This document shows positions 9,225 through 17,390 of a stretch of DNA of 64,000 nt, piece after piece. Location of the stretch: assembly GCF_023554555.1 (NCBI RefSeq), contig NZ_JAMJWC010000002.1, positions 124,001-188,000 on the forward strand. The letters run 5' to 3'. The notes under the pieces are model-generated. The model had not been told where the DNA came from and made no database searches. It saw only the letters and a program-made list of their open reading frames with translations. A program made the position numbers and the translations under genes. The stretch comes from Sphingobacterium sp. lm-10 (GTDB lineage: Bacteria > Bacteroidota > Bacteroidia > Sphingobacteriales > Sphingobacteriaceae). Positions within the stretch are counted from its first letter, which is position 1, and each line of letters starts with the position of its first letter.

Positions 9225-9878
9225 ATGAAATTTCATAAAGAAGGATATACCAGCTTAGCTCTAGTCATTCTGTTTTGTTTTATAGTGAACGCAGTAGCCA
9301 ACTACTACGATGCCAATACCTATGTAAAGTGGTTTTTCTACCTTTTATCTGCTTTTTTGACGATAACTATTCTTCAATTTTTCCGTAGTCCAATACGTAA
9401 GATTGAACAGGATGCTGCCACAATCCTATGCCCTGCTGATGGCAAAGTGGTCGTTATTGAAGAAACCGAAGAGAACGAGTATTTTAAGGACAGACGTTTA
9501 CAAGTTTCTATCTTCATGTCGCCAGTAAACGTGCATATTAACAGAAGTCCGATCACCGGATTGGTTTCCTTTTTTAAATATCATCCAGGCAAGTTTTTGG
9601 TCGCTTGGCACCCAAAGTCCTCTTCGGATAATGAGCGCACTACCATTGTGGTAAAGCAAGAAAACGGTGTAGAGATTCTTTTCCGACAGATTGCTGGTGC
9701 ACTTGCCCGCAGGATCGTTTGGTATGTAAATGAGGGCGACCAAGTGGAGCAAGGTGCAGAGTTTGGCTTTATCAAGTTTGGCTCTCGTGTGGATCTTTTC
9801 CTTCCCATTGGCACTAAGATCGATGTGAAGATCGGTGACAAGGTTGTTGGTGGTAAAACCACTTTAGCGCACCTTTAA
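9225..9878 (+). CDS. psd: Phosphatidylserine decarboxylase family protein
   Basis: 217 residues, the short archaeal/Bacteroidota-type enzyme. Two N-terminal hydrophobic segments (about 9-25 and 34-52) anchor it in the inner membrane. Family motifs are CPADGKVV (69-76), MSPVNVHINRSP (98-109) and the autocleavage site FGSR (185-188), where cleavage before S187 would form the pyruvoyl cofactor. It makes phosphatidylethanolamine from phosphatidylserine. The substrate could in principle be another phosphatidyl/archaetidyl head group, but in Bacteroidota the phosphatidylserine assignment is normal. Confidence 0.93.
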   Translation: MKFHKEGYTSLALVILFCFIVNAVANYYDANTYVKWFFYLLSAFLTITILQFFRSPIRKIEQDAATILCPADGKVVVIEETEENEYFKDRRLQVSIFMSPVNVHINRSPITGLVSFFKYHPGKFLVAWHPKSSSDNERTTIVVKQENGVEILFRQIAGALARRIVWYVNEGDQVEQGAEFGFIKFGSRVDLFLPIGTKIDVKIGDKVVGGKTTLAHL

Positions 9879-9900
9879 CAATTCGTTAATAAACGATTTG

Positions 9901-9908
9901 TATATTTG
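9901..9908 (+). promoter_or_regulatory. -7 box for the histidine kinase gene
   Basis: TATATTTG (TAnnTTTG) ends 24 nt before ATG 9933. Confidence 0.5.
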
Positions 9909-9932
9909 AGTTTGTAGACTCAAAATTCCCTT

Positions 9933-10973
9933 ATGACTTTTAGGCAGATATCTTTCTTTATTTCGCTCATTTTTGCGCTTATAATTTCAGGTATCCTATT
10001 GTACTTTATGCAAGAATGGAAACGTGCTGCCACAGCTTCCGCGGTCGTTTTTGTCATCAGTTACCTCATCATCAGCACCGTGCTGGAGAAGTCCATAAAT
10101 GATCGAATTCACAACCTGTATAAATTGATCACCAACTTGAAGCTAGGCAAAGACCTTAAAGAAGCTTTAGGACCGTATCGCCCTGAAAATCCCATTGCCG
10201 AAGCTGAACAGGAAGTTTCCGCTTGGGCCAATCAGAAGATGTCCGAGATTGGTCGTCTGAAAGAACAGGCAAAATTCAGAAAAGAATTTCTTTCTAATAC
10301 ACTACACGAGTTTAAAACTCCGCTTTTTGCCGTTCAAGGCTACATAGAAACATTGCAAGATGGCATTATGGAGGAAGATCCTGCTATGGCGATGAATTTT
10401 CTGGCAAAAGCATCTCGAAACATTGATCGCTTAAGCTATCTAATTAGTGACCTTGATGAAATTGCCAAATTAGAATCTGGAGCAGTAGTGCTTAATATCG
10501 AACGCTTTGATATTAATGACTTGATCAACGATACCATCGAATACCTGGAGGATAAATCCAAAAGCAGTGGTATTACGTTGAAAATGTCTAATAAATCTTC
10601 GCAACAGATATTTGTAAAAGCAGATAAAAAGAAGATCCAGCAGGTACTTATCAACCTGGTAGAGAACTCAATCAAATACGGCAATCAAGGAGGCATAACG
10701 AGCATTCGCACCAGCTCTCTGTTTGAGCAAATCTTAGTAGAAGTAACCGACAACGGCCAAGGTATTGAAGAGAAAAACTTATCGCGTGTCTTTGAGCGCT
10801 TCTATCGAACCGATAAAAGTCGTTCCCGCGATATTGGTGGTTCGGGATTAGGTCTATCAATTGTAAAACATATTGTAGAGGCACATCAGCAAAGTGTGCA
10901 TGTACGCAGCACCGAGGGAATTGGGACAACGTTTTCATTTACACTGCAAAAGGCAAAAGCCACGAGCGGATAA
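9933..10973 (+). CDS. PhoR-like sensor histidine kinase
   Basis: 346 residues. Two N-terminal membrane helices (about 5-25 and 33-50) with almost no periplasmic loop, as in PhoR-type kinases, then a linker to the dimerisation/phosphoacceptor helix LHEFKTPL with H125. The ATPase domain has the N box around N245, DNGQG (273-277) and the GSGLGLS lid (303-309). No response-regulator gene is adjacent. Directly downstream is a PhoU-like/PiT phosphate unit with a Pho-box-like repeat, so a role in phosphate sensing (PhoR) is a reasonable inference, but the small sensor part could equally respond to another envelope signal. Confidence 0.82.
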   Translation: MTFRQISFFISLIFALIISGILLYFMQEWKRAATASAVVFVISYLIISTVLEKSINDRIHNLYKLITNLKLGKDLKEALGPYRPENPIAEAEQEVSAWANQKMSEIGRLKEQAKFRKEFLSNTLHEFKTPLFAVQGYIETLQDGIMEEDPAMAMNFLAKASRNIDRLSYLISDLDEIAKLESGAVVLNIERFDINDLINDTIEYLEDKSKSSGITLKMSNKSSQQIFVKADKKKIQQVLINLVENSIKYGNQGGITSIRTSSLFEQILVEVTDNGQGIEEKNLSRVFERFYRTDKSRSRDIGGSGLGLSIVKHIVEAHQQSVHVRSTEGIGTTFSFTLQKAKATSG

Positions 10974-10983
10974 AAACAAGGAA

Positions 10984-11005
10984 ACTTAACATTAACTTAA
11001 CATTA
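10984..11005 (+). promoter_or_regulatory. Pho-box-like direct repeat (2 x 11 bp)
   Basis: ACTTAACATTA occurs twice head to tail with no interruption (10984-10994 and 10995-11005). This places TTAACA elements exactly 11 bp apart (10986 and 10997), the spacing at which PhoB/PhoP-family regulators bind; TTAACA-type repeats are the known PhoP site in Bacillus subtilis. The repeat ends 6 nt before the -7 box at 11012, so it occupies the -33 region, as expected for an activator site. The downstream genes are PhoU-like and a phosphate transporter. Confidence 0.6.
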
Positions 11006-11011
11006 GCTACA

Positions 11012-11019
11012 TACTTTTG
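11012..11019 (+). promoter_or_regulatory. -7 box for the DUF47-pit unit
   Basis: TACTTTTG (TAnnTTTG) ends 21 nt before ATG 11041 and sits immediately downstream of the 11-bp tandem repeat. Confidence 0.6.
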
Positions 11020-11040
11020 TAAGCTTAAACATTACATCAT

Positions 11041-11688
11041 ATGGCATTAGGTAATATCTTCAATTTTTTCGTTCCTAAGGACAAAAAATTCTTTCCTCTT
11101 TTCGAGCAAGCAGGTTCTAACCTGATCGAAATGGCTAAGGTTCTAAATGAGTCTGTTAATACTACAGACAAGTTAGTACGCAAAACATTAACGAAAAAAA
11201 TAGAAGATCTAGAGCATCGTGGCGATGATATCACACATCAAATACACTTGGAGCTAGGTAAAAACTTCATTACCCCATTCGACCGGGAGGATATTCACTC
11301 TTTGGCCAGTTCTTTGGATGATGTCGCGGATTATATACACGGCGCGTCTAATCGAATGGATTTGTACAAGGTAGAAACACCTACACAGGCAATGAAAGAG
11401 CTGGCGGAACTGTTGATCGAAGCGACGGAGCATGTAGCCAAAGCTGTCTACGAATTAAAAGACATTAAGAATGTACGTAACATCACAGATTCTTGTGTAC
11501 GTATTAACAGCGTTGAGAATAAGGCAGACTACATCTTTGAAAAAGCAGTAGCGGAATTATTTGAATTCGAAAAAGACGCCATCATCCTCATCAAGCATAA
11601 GGAGATCTTGTCTTCTATGGAAACAGCGACTGATAAATGTGAGGATGTTTCCAATGTATTGGAGAGTATATTAGTTAAAAACGCGTAA
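11041..11688 (+). CDS. DUF47 family PhoU-like phosphate transport regulator
   Basis: 215 residues, almost entirely helical and acidic, with the DUF47 pattern of paired E/D-rich motifs (KKIEDLEHRGDDITHQIH at about 57-74 and SVENKADYIFEKAVAELF) that bind a metal cluster in PhoU-like proteins. DUF47 genes almost always precede a PiT transporter gene, as here (37 nt gap), and are thought to gate or control it. The unit is headed by a Pho-box-like repeat, so it is probably induced by phosphate limitation. Confidence 0.9.
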   Translation: MALGNIFNFFVPKDKKFFPLFEQAGSNLIEMAKVLNESVNTTDKLVRKTLTKKIEDLEHRGDDITHQIHLELGKNFITPFDREDIHSLASSLDDVADYIHGASNRMDLYKVETPTQAMKELAELLIEATEHVAKAVYELKDIKNVRNITDSCVRINSVENKADYIFEKAVAELFEFEKDAIILIKHKEILSSMETATDKCEDVSNVLESILVKNA

Positions 11689-11725
11689 TTAGACCAGCGT
11701 ACTTTACAAAGAAAACAAATAGTAC

Positions 11726-12736
11726 ATGATTACTACATTACTTGTCGTCGTTGTCATATTAGCGATCGCGTTTGATTACATCAACGGATTTCATGATGCG
11801 GCTAACTCTATCGCGACCATCGTTTCTACGAAAGTGCTAACGCCCTTCGTAGCTGTACTATGGGCGGCCTTATTTAATTTCGCGGCCTACTTTTACTTTA
11901 CCGACCATAAAGTAGCTAATACCATTGCGAAAACGGTACTAGAAGAATACATTACCCTTGAAGTGATTTTCGCCGGACTGGTAGCCGCCATTTCCTGGAA
12001 TCTATTTACTTGGTATTATGGTATTCCTTCCAGCTCATCTCACACCCTGATTGGAGGTTTTGCTGGCTCGGGGATGGCCTTTGCGCTTATTCAGGGAGCT
12101 AATCCTCTGGATGCTGTCAACTTGGGCGCTACCGCCAAGATTATTTCCTTCATCGTACTAGCGCCAGTGATCGGTATGACGATCTCGATCATTATTACTT
12201 TGATGATTATTAATTTAGCTCGAAAATCCAGGCCAGCAGTGGCTGAGAAGTGGTTTAAAATATTTCAGTTAATATCTTCTGGCGCACTGAGCTTTGCACA
12301 TGGTGGTAATGATGCTCAAAAGGTAATGGGTATTATAGCTACCGCATTGATCGCACAGCAGGTAATTCCTAACTTCGAATCCATGCCAGAATGGGTGCCA
12401 TTATCCTGTTATGTTGCAATTGCCGCCGGTACCATGAGCGGTGGATGGAAGATCGTCAAAACCATGGGTACGAAAATTACCAAAGTAACCCCACTAGAAG
12501 GAGTTAGTGCAGAAAGTGCTGGCGCATTAACATTGGGTATCACGGAGCATTTTGGGATCCCCGCTTCTACTACGCACACTATTACCGGTGCTATTATTGG
12601 TGTTGGAGTTGTAAAACGTGTTTCAGCGGTTCGATGGGGCGTTACGATCAGTCTTTTATGGGCTTGGGTACTGACTATTCCTGTAAGCGCCGTACTAGGT
12701 GGAATTACATTTGCAATCATTCACTACATCGTTTAG
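11726..12736 (+). CDS. pit: PiT-family inorganic phosphate transporter
   Basis: 336 residues with about ten hydrophobic segments. The family signature occurs in both inverted halves: FDYINGFHDAANSIAT near the N-terminus and FAHGGNDAQKVMG at about 189-201. Conserved GIPSSSSHTLIGG and GIPASTTHTITGA loops follow each signature. PiT carriers bring in metal-phosphate with protons (or sodium). The gene is the second of a unit with the DUF47 regulator. No terminator is evident before the 220-bp gap to the OmpA gene. Confidence 0.95.
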   Translation: MITTLLVVVVILAIAFDYINGFHDAANSIATIVSTKVLTPFVAVLWAALFNFAAYFYFTDHKVANTIAKTVLEEYITLEVIFAGLVAAISWNLFTWYYGIPSSSSHTLIGGFAGSGMAFALIQGANPLDAVNLGATAKIISFIVLAPVIGMTISIIITLMIINLARKSRPAVAEKWFKIFQLISSGALSFAHGGNDAQKVMGIIATALIAQQVIPNFESMPEWVPLSCYVAIAAGTMSGGWKIVKTMGTKITKVTPLEGVSAESAGALTLGITEHFGIPASTTHTITGAIIGVGVVKRVSAVRWGVTISLLWAWVLTIPVSAVLGGITFAIIHYIV

Positions 12737-12956
12737 TCGTTGAAAATAAATACTTGCACCATTTAGAAGAAATTTTTCTTTTAAAATTTGGAAACATCGT
12801 TTGTATTAACGTATTTTTACGCCATAATACCCATAGGACAGAATTTTAAAGAATTTAAAGATGCTAGATAATTTTTGGCATCGTTCTTGTAAGAGTGATG
12901 AACGATTGGGATTAAATAGAAACAATTAAAAATTCAATAACCTTAAAAACAAGAGT

Positions 12957-14339
12957 ATGAACTATTCTACAATTAAAAAAACAGCTGTTGCAGCTTCTTT
13001 AGTAGCCGCTTTCGGTTTTGCTGAAGTTGCTCAGGCTCAACAACCAACTGTATTCGGTGGAAGATCTCAATACAGAACTTGGTCTATCGGTGTTCACGGT
13101 GGTATCACTGCACCTAACGTTTTGACTGGCGGTTCTAACGCATTCGGTCAACAAGTTGGTTACTTCCAAAACAGTGTTGGTGAGTACTATGGTTTGACTA
13201 TCCGTAAACAATTCTCTCACCTATTCGGTTTAGAGTTGGAAGGTAACCGTGGCCGCATCAGAACTTTCAATGCAGATGCTTCTGGTCCTGCTATTGAGAA
13301 CTCTTTGGGAGCTCGCTCTTCAGAGGTTAACGTTGACTGGTCTGGTAGCTTGAACGGTGTATTCCAATTGGGTACTATCGACTTCATGAGAAGAGAAAAT
13401 GCAGTTAACTTCTACGCTAAAGTAGGTATGGGAGTATTGGCTTCAAATCCAGTACAATTCGCAAACAATGACTTTTCAGGTGCTGAAGTTTATAACAACG
13501 AAGGAAACTGGGGTTCTGAAATCTTCGGAGATCGTGAGCGTACAGGAGATCGTAAAAACAAACTTTCTGGTTTCATTCCAGTAGGTGTTGGTGCGAAATT
13601 CAAATTATCTGAAGTGGTTGCCTTAAACTTAGGTTACACCATGAACTTCACAGATGATAACAGATTCTACGGACCAGCTAGAACTGACTACAAAGGAAGA
13701 TTCTCGACTGTTACTGGTGGTTTAGAGTTCACTCTAGGATCACGTGACAAAGAAAACTTGACTTTTGCTAACCCAGTTGCTGCTCTTTACGATGAGTTGA
13801 AAGACAACACATTGAGAAACGAAGTTGAAGCTTTGAAACAACGCGTATCTACATTAGAAGGTACTGTTGATATGTTGAGCAAAGACTCTGATGGTGACGG
13901 TGTATCTGATAAATTTGACAAATGTCCTAACACTCCTGCTGGAACTCAAGTAGATGGTGCTGGATGTCCAATCAAATTCCCAGAGCCACAAGTAATCAAC
14001 AATGTAGCTCAAGGATCTTACACAGCTCCAATTCAATTCGAATTTGATAGCTCTGTATTGAAAACTGAATCTTACTCTACTCTTGATAGATTAGCGAAAG
14101 AGTTACGTGATAACAACGGATCTGTACAATTAGATGGTTATGCTTCTGCTGAAGGTAACGAGTCTTACAACATGAACCTTTCTAAAGATCGTGCTAATGC
14201 AGTTCGTCAATACCTAGTTAACGCTGGTGTTGCTGCTGCTAAAGTAACGGCTGAAGGTAAAGGCGAATCAAACCCAGTAGCGTCTAACGATACTGAAGCT
14301 GGTCGCGTTCAAAACCGTCGTGTTGAGATCAAAAAATAA
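12957..14339 (+). CDS. OmpA-family outer membrane protein
   Basis: 460 residues. A signal peptide ends at AQA (about 25-27). Residues about 35-270 form an N-terminal beta-barrel-like domain; about 285-308 is a short coiled coil; DSDGDGVSDKFDKCP (about 310-324) is a calcium-binding thrombospondin type 3 repeat; and 345-460 is the OmpA peptidoglycan-binding domain (IQFEFDSSVLK ... NRRVEIKK). It links outer membrane and peptidoglycan. Codon choice is strongly biased (GGT, CGT, AAC, GAA) compared with neighbours, which suggests very high expression. A strong terminator follows. The 220-bp upstream region has no exact TAnnTTTG; the nearest is TAATTTTTG at about 12870, with one extra base in the spacer. 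Confidence 0.94.
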   Translation: MNYSTIKKTAVAASLVAAFGFAEVAQAQQPTVFGGRSQYRTWSIGVHGGITAPNVLTGGSNAFGQQVGYFQNSVGEYYGLTIRKQFSHLFGLELEGNRGRIRTFNADASGPAIENSLGARSSEVNVDWSGSLNGVFQLGTIDFMRRENAVNFYAKVGMGVLASNPVQFANNDFSGAEVYNNEGNWGSEIFGDRERTGDRKNKLSGFIPVGVGAKFKLSEVVALNLGYTMNFTDDNRFYGPARTDYKGRFSTVTGGLEFTLGSRDKENLTFANPVAALYDELKDNTLRNEVEALKQRVSTLEGTVDMLSKDSDGDGVSDKFDKCPNTPAGTQVDGAGCPIKFPEPQVINNVAQGSYTAPIQFEFDSSVLKTESYSTLDRLAKELRDNNGSVQLDGYASAEGNESYNMNLSKDRANAVRQYLVNAGVAAAKVTAEGKGESNPVASNDTEAGRVQNRRVEIKK

Positions 14340-14370
14340 TCATACGAAAGTATAATTATCAACATAAGAA

Positions 14371-14396
14371 AGCCGACTCATATGAGTCGGCTTTTC
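14371..14396 (+). terminator. Rho-independent terminator after the OmpA gene
   Basis: A 22-bp perfect palindrome (AGCCGACTCAT followed by its complement, 14371-14392) is followed by TTTTCTGTTTT. It forms a 9-10 bp GC-containing stem with a T-rich tail, 31 nt past the stop codon. Confidence 0.88.
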
Positions 14397-14555
14397 TGTT
14401 TTCTGTAATTTCGACGCATTAAACAATTAGGCTCGTTTACAGTCTAATGTCTAAATGTGGAAAACAATCAGGATAATTTCAGCCTGAAAACGTTTATCTT
14501 CATTTCAACGCAGTGGATTTACGCTGCCTTGTCAACCATTAGGAGATACTGTACT

Positions 14556-15959
14556 ATGGAAGAAAATTTTGACTTCGGATCGCCCGAAGAACAGAAGCAT
14601 TCAGTGGACCGGTATGAGGAAATGCTTCGCAACGAAGATCAGTATTTCTTTGACACGATTGCCTTTGAAGGAATCATTGAATATTACATCGGGAAAAATG
14701 ATCCTGTGAAAGCTTTGCAGGTCGCAGAGTTTGCGCTGAACCAGCATCCATTCGAGACAAATTTCTTTATTCGTAAAGCACAACTGCTGCTAAGTATGCA
14801 ACAGCTTTCTATGGCTTTGGAAGCACTAGAGAAAGCGGAACTTCTGGAGCCATCAGAATCAGAAATATACCTAATTAAAGGAGCCGTCTTTGCTTCTTTG
14901 GGTGATTCAGACAGCGCAGAAGCGAATTTTTATCGGGCTTTGGAATTGAGTGATTCAAAGGATGATATCTATTTCCAAATTGGACAGATGCATCAGTCAA
15001 ATAATGACCTGACCAAAGCTATTCAGTTTTTCAAAAAGACCTTAAGTCTGAACAACGAAAATTCTGATGCGCTCTACGCAATTGCGGAGTGTTATGATCG
15101 ATTAGATCGCTTGGAAGAAAGCATATCCTTTTACCAAAAATACATTGATAGTGATCCTTATTCGTTCGTAGCCTGGTACAATTTAGGCAACGCATTTCAT
15201 CATTTAGGAAAATTTGAAGAAGCTATTGATGCTTACGACTACGCCATACTGATCCAAGAGAAGTTTTCTCCAGCTTATCTGGATAAGGGAAACGCATTGA
15301 TTAATATGGAGCGTTATCGAGAAGCCATTGAGGTTTTCAAGCATACATTCGAATTTGAAAGTCCGCGTGCCGAAACATTTTGTGCTATCGGAGAGTGTTA
15401 TGAGAAGCTCGACAAAATGACGAAAGCACGGGAGTACTATGAGAAATCAGTCAAGCTAGATACGCTACATGCAGATGCCTGGTTTGGCATCGGTGTCACA
15501 CTAGATTCCGAAGGTCGGTACTTTGAATCGCTCTACTACTACAAAAAAGCCTTAGAAATTGATGAAGAGAATCCGGACTTTTGGTTCGCTATTGCCGACG
15601 CTCGCTACAAACTGCACCAAATTGAAGAGTCCGAATACGCTTACTCCCGTGTGGTAGAACTGAATCCTACTGACGCGGAAGCATGGCTGGATTATTCGTC
15701 ACTCTTATTTGAGCAAGGTAAATTAGAAGCCGCTATCGAATCTATGGCGGAAGGCATTAAGTGCAACCCAGATGAGGCTTTGTTGTATTATCGCACTGTT
15801 GCCTATCTTATCGCTAATGGCAACCTGAATGAAGCACTGAATTTCCTGGATATAGCACTTACAAAAGATCCGGATAAAGCTTATGTAATCTTTGAATACC
15901 TACCGCAGTTGGAAGGCAATCAGGTTATTTTAGAATTAATAAAAAAATACACCGGATAA
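14556..15959 (+). CDS. Tetratricopeptide repeat protein
   Basis: 467 residues built almost wholly from TPR units (for example AWYNLGNAFHHLGKFEEAID, AWFGIGVTLDSEGRYFESLY, AWLDYSSLLFEQGKLEAAI), about eleven repeats from residue 45 onward, with no signal peptide, so a cytoplasmic scaffold. The frame is open from a GTG at 14457, but ATG 14556 is preferred because AGGAG lies 10 nt upstream (14541-14545) and the protein then begins MEENFDFGSPEEQ, a soluble acidic start, while the extra 33 residues look like translated leader. aroE follows after 13 nt, suggesting cotranscription. Partner and role unknown. Confidence 0.85.
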   Translation: MEENFDFGSPEEQKHSVDRYEEMLRNEDQYFFDTIAFEGIIEYYIGKNDPVKALQVAEFALNQHPFETNFFIRKAQLLLSMQQLSMALEALEKAELLEPSESEIYLIKGAVFASLGDSDSAEANFYRALELSDSKDDIYFQIGQMHQSNNDLTKAIQFFKKTLSLNNENSDALYAIAECYDRLDRLEESISFYQKYIDSDPYSFVAWYNLGNAFHHLGKFEEAIDAYDYAILIQEKFSPAYLDKGNALINMERYREAIEVFKHTFEFESPRAETFCAIGECYEKLDKMTKAREYYEKSVKLDTLHADAWFGIGVTLDSEGRYFESLYYYKKALEIDEENPDFWFAIADARYKLHQIEESEYAYSRVVELNPTDAEAWLDYSSLLFEQGKLEAAIESMAEGIKCNPDEALLYYRTVAYLIANGNLNEALNFLDIALTKDPDKAYVIFEYLPQLEGNQVILELIKKYTG

Positions 15960-15972
15960 GATCCTGTTTAAT

Positions 15973-16731
15973 ATGAAGAAGCTTGGCCTTATTGGCTATC
16001 CTTTGGGGCACTCCTTCTCCAAAAAGTACTATATGGATAAGATGGAGAAAGAAAATATTGTTGGAATTGATTACGACCTGTATCCTATACCCAGCATTAT
16101 CGAGTTCCCTAGCTTATTCACCGATGGAAATACTACATTTGTTGGTTGCAATGTCACCATCCCTTACAAACAGGCTGTTATGCCCTATTTACAGGAGTTA
16201 TCGGATGAGGCAAGAGAAATTGGCGCGGTGAACTGTATTACGATACAGCACTTGCCTGCTGGTGCAACCAAACTTGTTGGGTATAACACAGATGCCTACG
16301 GGTTTGAGAAATCGCTACGAAGGTATTGGAATCCTGAGAAACACAATAAAGCGCTGGTTTTAGGTAATGGTGGCGCTGCTAAGGCTGTTTTATATGTGCT
16401 GAAAAAGCTTGGAGTTTCCGTCCAACTGGTCAGCAGATCAAAATCCGAAACAGCCATTAGTTACGAGGAGCTTTCGACAGAAGCAATTGCAGCCACCCAT
16501 TTAATTATCAATTGTACGCCTTTAGGCACTTTCCCTGATGTAGATGTATGCCCGCCTATTCCTTATGATGGCATAGGGCAAGATCACTATCTCTACGACT
16601 TGATCTATAATCCGGAAGAAACGTTGTTTCTTAAGCAAGGGAGATTGAAAGGAGCTGTAACCAAAAACGGTTTTGAGATGCTTGTACTGCAAGCCGATAA
16701 AAATTGGGAGATTTGGCAACAGGCAAAATAG
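15973..16731 (+). CDS. aroE: Shikimate dehydrogenase
   Basis: 252 residues, a little shorter than the E. coli enzyme. Substrate-binding GYPLGHSFSKKY (9-20), catalytic lysine K66 in NVTIPYKQAV, D107 in NTDAYGF, and the NADP-binding loop GNGGAA (131-136) are all present, as is INCTPLG. It reduces 3-dehydroshikimate to shikimate in aromatic amino acid synthesis. It lies between the TPR gene and a metallo-hydrolase with very short gaps. Confidence 0.96.
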   Translation: MKKLGLIGYPLGHSFSKKYYMDKMEKENIVGIDYDLYPIPSIIEFPSLFTDGNTTFVGCNVTIPYKQAVMPYLQELSDEAREIGAVNCITIQHLPAGATKLVGYNTDAYGFEKSLRRYWNPEKHNKALVLGNGGAAKAVLYVLKKLGVSVQLVSRSKSETAISYEELSTEAIAATHLIINCTPLGTFPDVDVCPPIPYDGIGQDHYLYDLIYNPEETLFLKQGRLKGAVTKNGFEMLVLQADKNWEIWQQAK

Positions 16732-16735
16732 TTCC

Positions 16736-16743
16736 TATTTTTG
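16736..16743 (+). promoter_or_regulatory. -7 box immediately before the metallo-hydrolase gene
   Basis: TATTTTTG (TAnnTTTG) ends 3 nt before ATG 16747. A TTG at 16713-16715 lies 20 nt upstream, the expected -33 spacing. Transcription from here would start at or within the first codon (leaderless), see findings. Confidence 0.45.
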
Positions 16744-16746
16744 AAG

Positions 16747-17388
16747 ATGATCGCAATCGAGTGCCTTACCTACAATCCTTATCAGGAAAACACCTACGTT
16801 CTATACAATGAGCAGAAGGACTGTATTATTGTAGACCCAGGAATGCATAACGCGCACGAGGAGCAGCATTTTCAATCTTATATAAAGGAAAATGGATTAA
16901 ATCCTGTTCTGTTACTGAATACGCATTGCCACGTGGATCATGTGTTGGGCAACAAGTGTGTGTACGACAATTTTGGATTGTTGGCACAGTTTCATGAAGG
17001 AGAAATCCCGGTATTGATGGAGGTGCAGAATTACGCTCCACAAATGGGTTTTAATTATCAGGCCGCACCGATTGCAGAACAGTTTCTTTTAGACAAGGAT
17101 ATCATTAAGTTTGGAGATGATACATTGGAAGCGATTCTAGCTCCGGGCCACTCACCAGCTCACTTGTGCTTCTATTCTGCTAAACACAATTTTTTGATCG
17201 GAGGAGATGTCTTATTCCGCAATAGTATCGGGCGAACAGATCTTCCGGGAGGAAATCACACACAACTACTACAAAGTATTACTGAAAGAATTTACACCTT
17301 GCCTGAAAAAACCACGGTATACCCTGGCCACGGACCAAGTACGACAATTGGTTTCGAAAAAACCAGTAACCCGTTCATCCAAGGTTAA
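16747..17388 (+). CDS. Metallo-beta-lactamase-fold hydrolase (glyoxalase II-like)
   Basis: 213 residues. The zinc-binding THCHVDH motif (about 58-64) and later metal ligands GHSPAHLCFY, GGDVLF and PGHG are in the order of the glyoxalase II/YcbL group. The likely substrate is a thioester such as S-lactoylglutathione or a related compound, but small members of this group are often uncharacterised. An upstream in-frame TTG at 16741 could extend it by two codons; ATG is chosen. The start overlaps a promoter-like region rather than having a ribosome-binding site. The LolC/E-like gene follows after 2 nt. Confidence 0.88.
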   Translation: MIAIECLTYNPYQENTYVLYNEQKDCIIVDPGMHNAHEEQHFQSYIKENGLNPVLLLNTHCHVDHVLGNKCVYDNFGLLAQFHEGEIPVLMEVQNYAPQMGFNYQAAPIAEQFLLDKDIIKFGDDTLEAILAPGHSPAHLCFYSAKHNFLIGGDVLFRNSIGRTDLPGGNHTQLLQSITERIYTLPEKTTVYPGHGPSTTIGFEKTSNPFIQG

Positions 17389-17390
17389 TC

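Noticed and set aside
12409..12720. 103-codon minus-strand frame in pit
   Set aside because: Antisense to a conserved transporter segment; composition follows from the sense codons.
14457..14555. GTG-initiated extension of the TPR protein
   Set aside because: ATG 14556 has an AGGAG site at good spacing, and the extra residues are not TPR-like.
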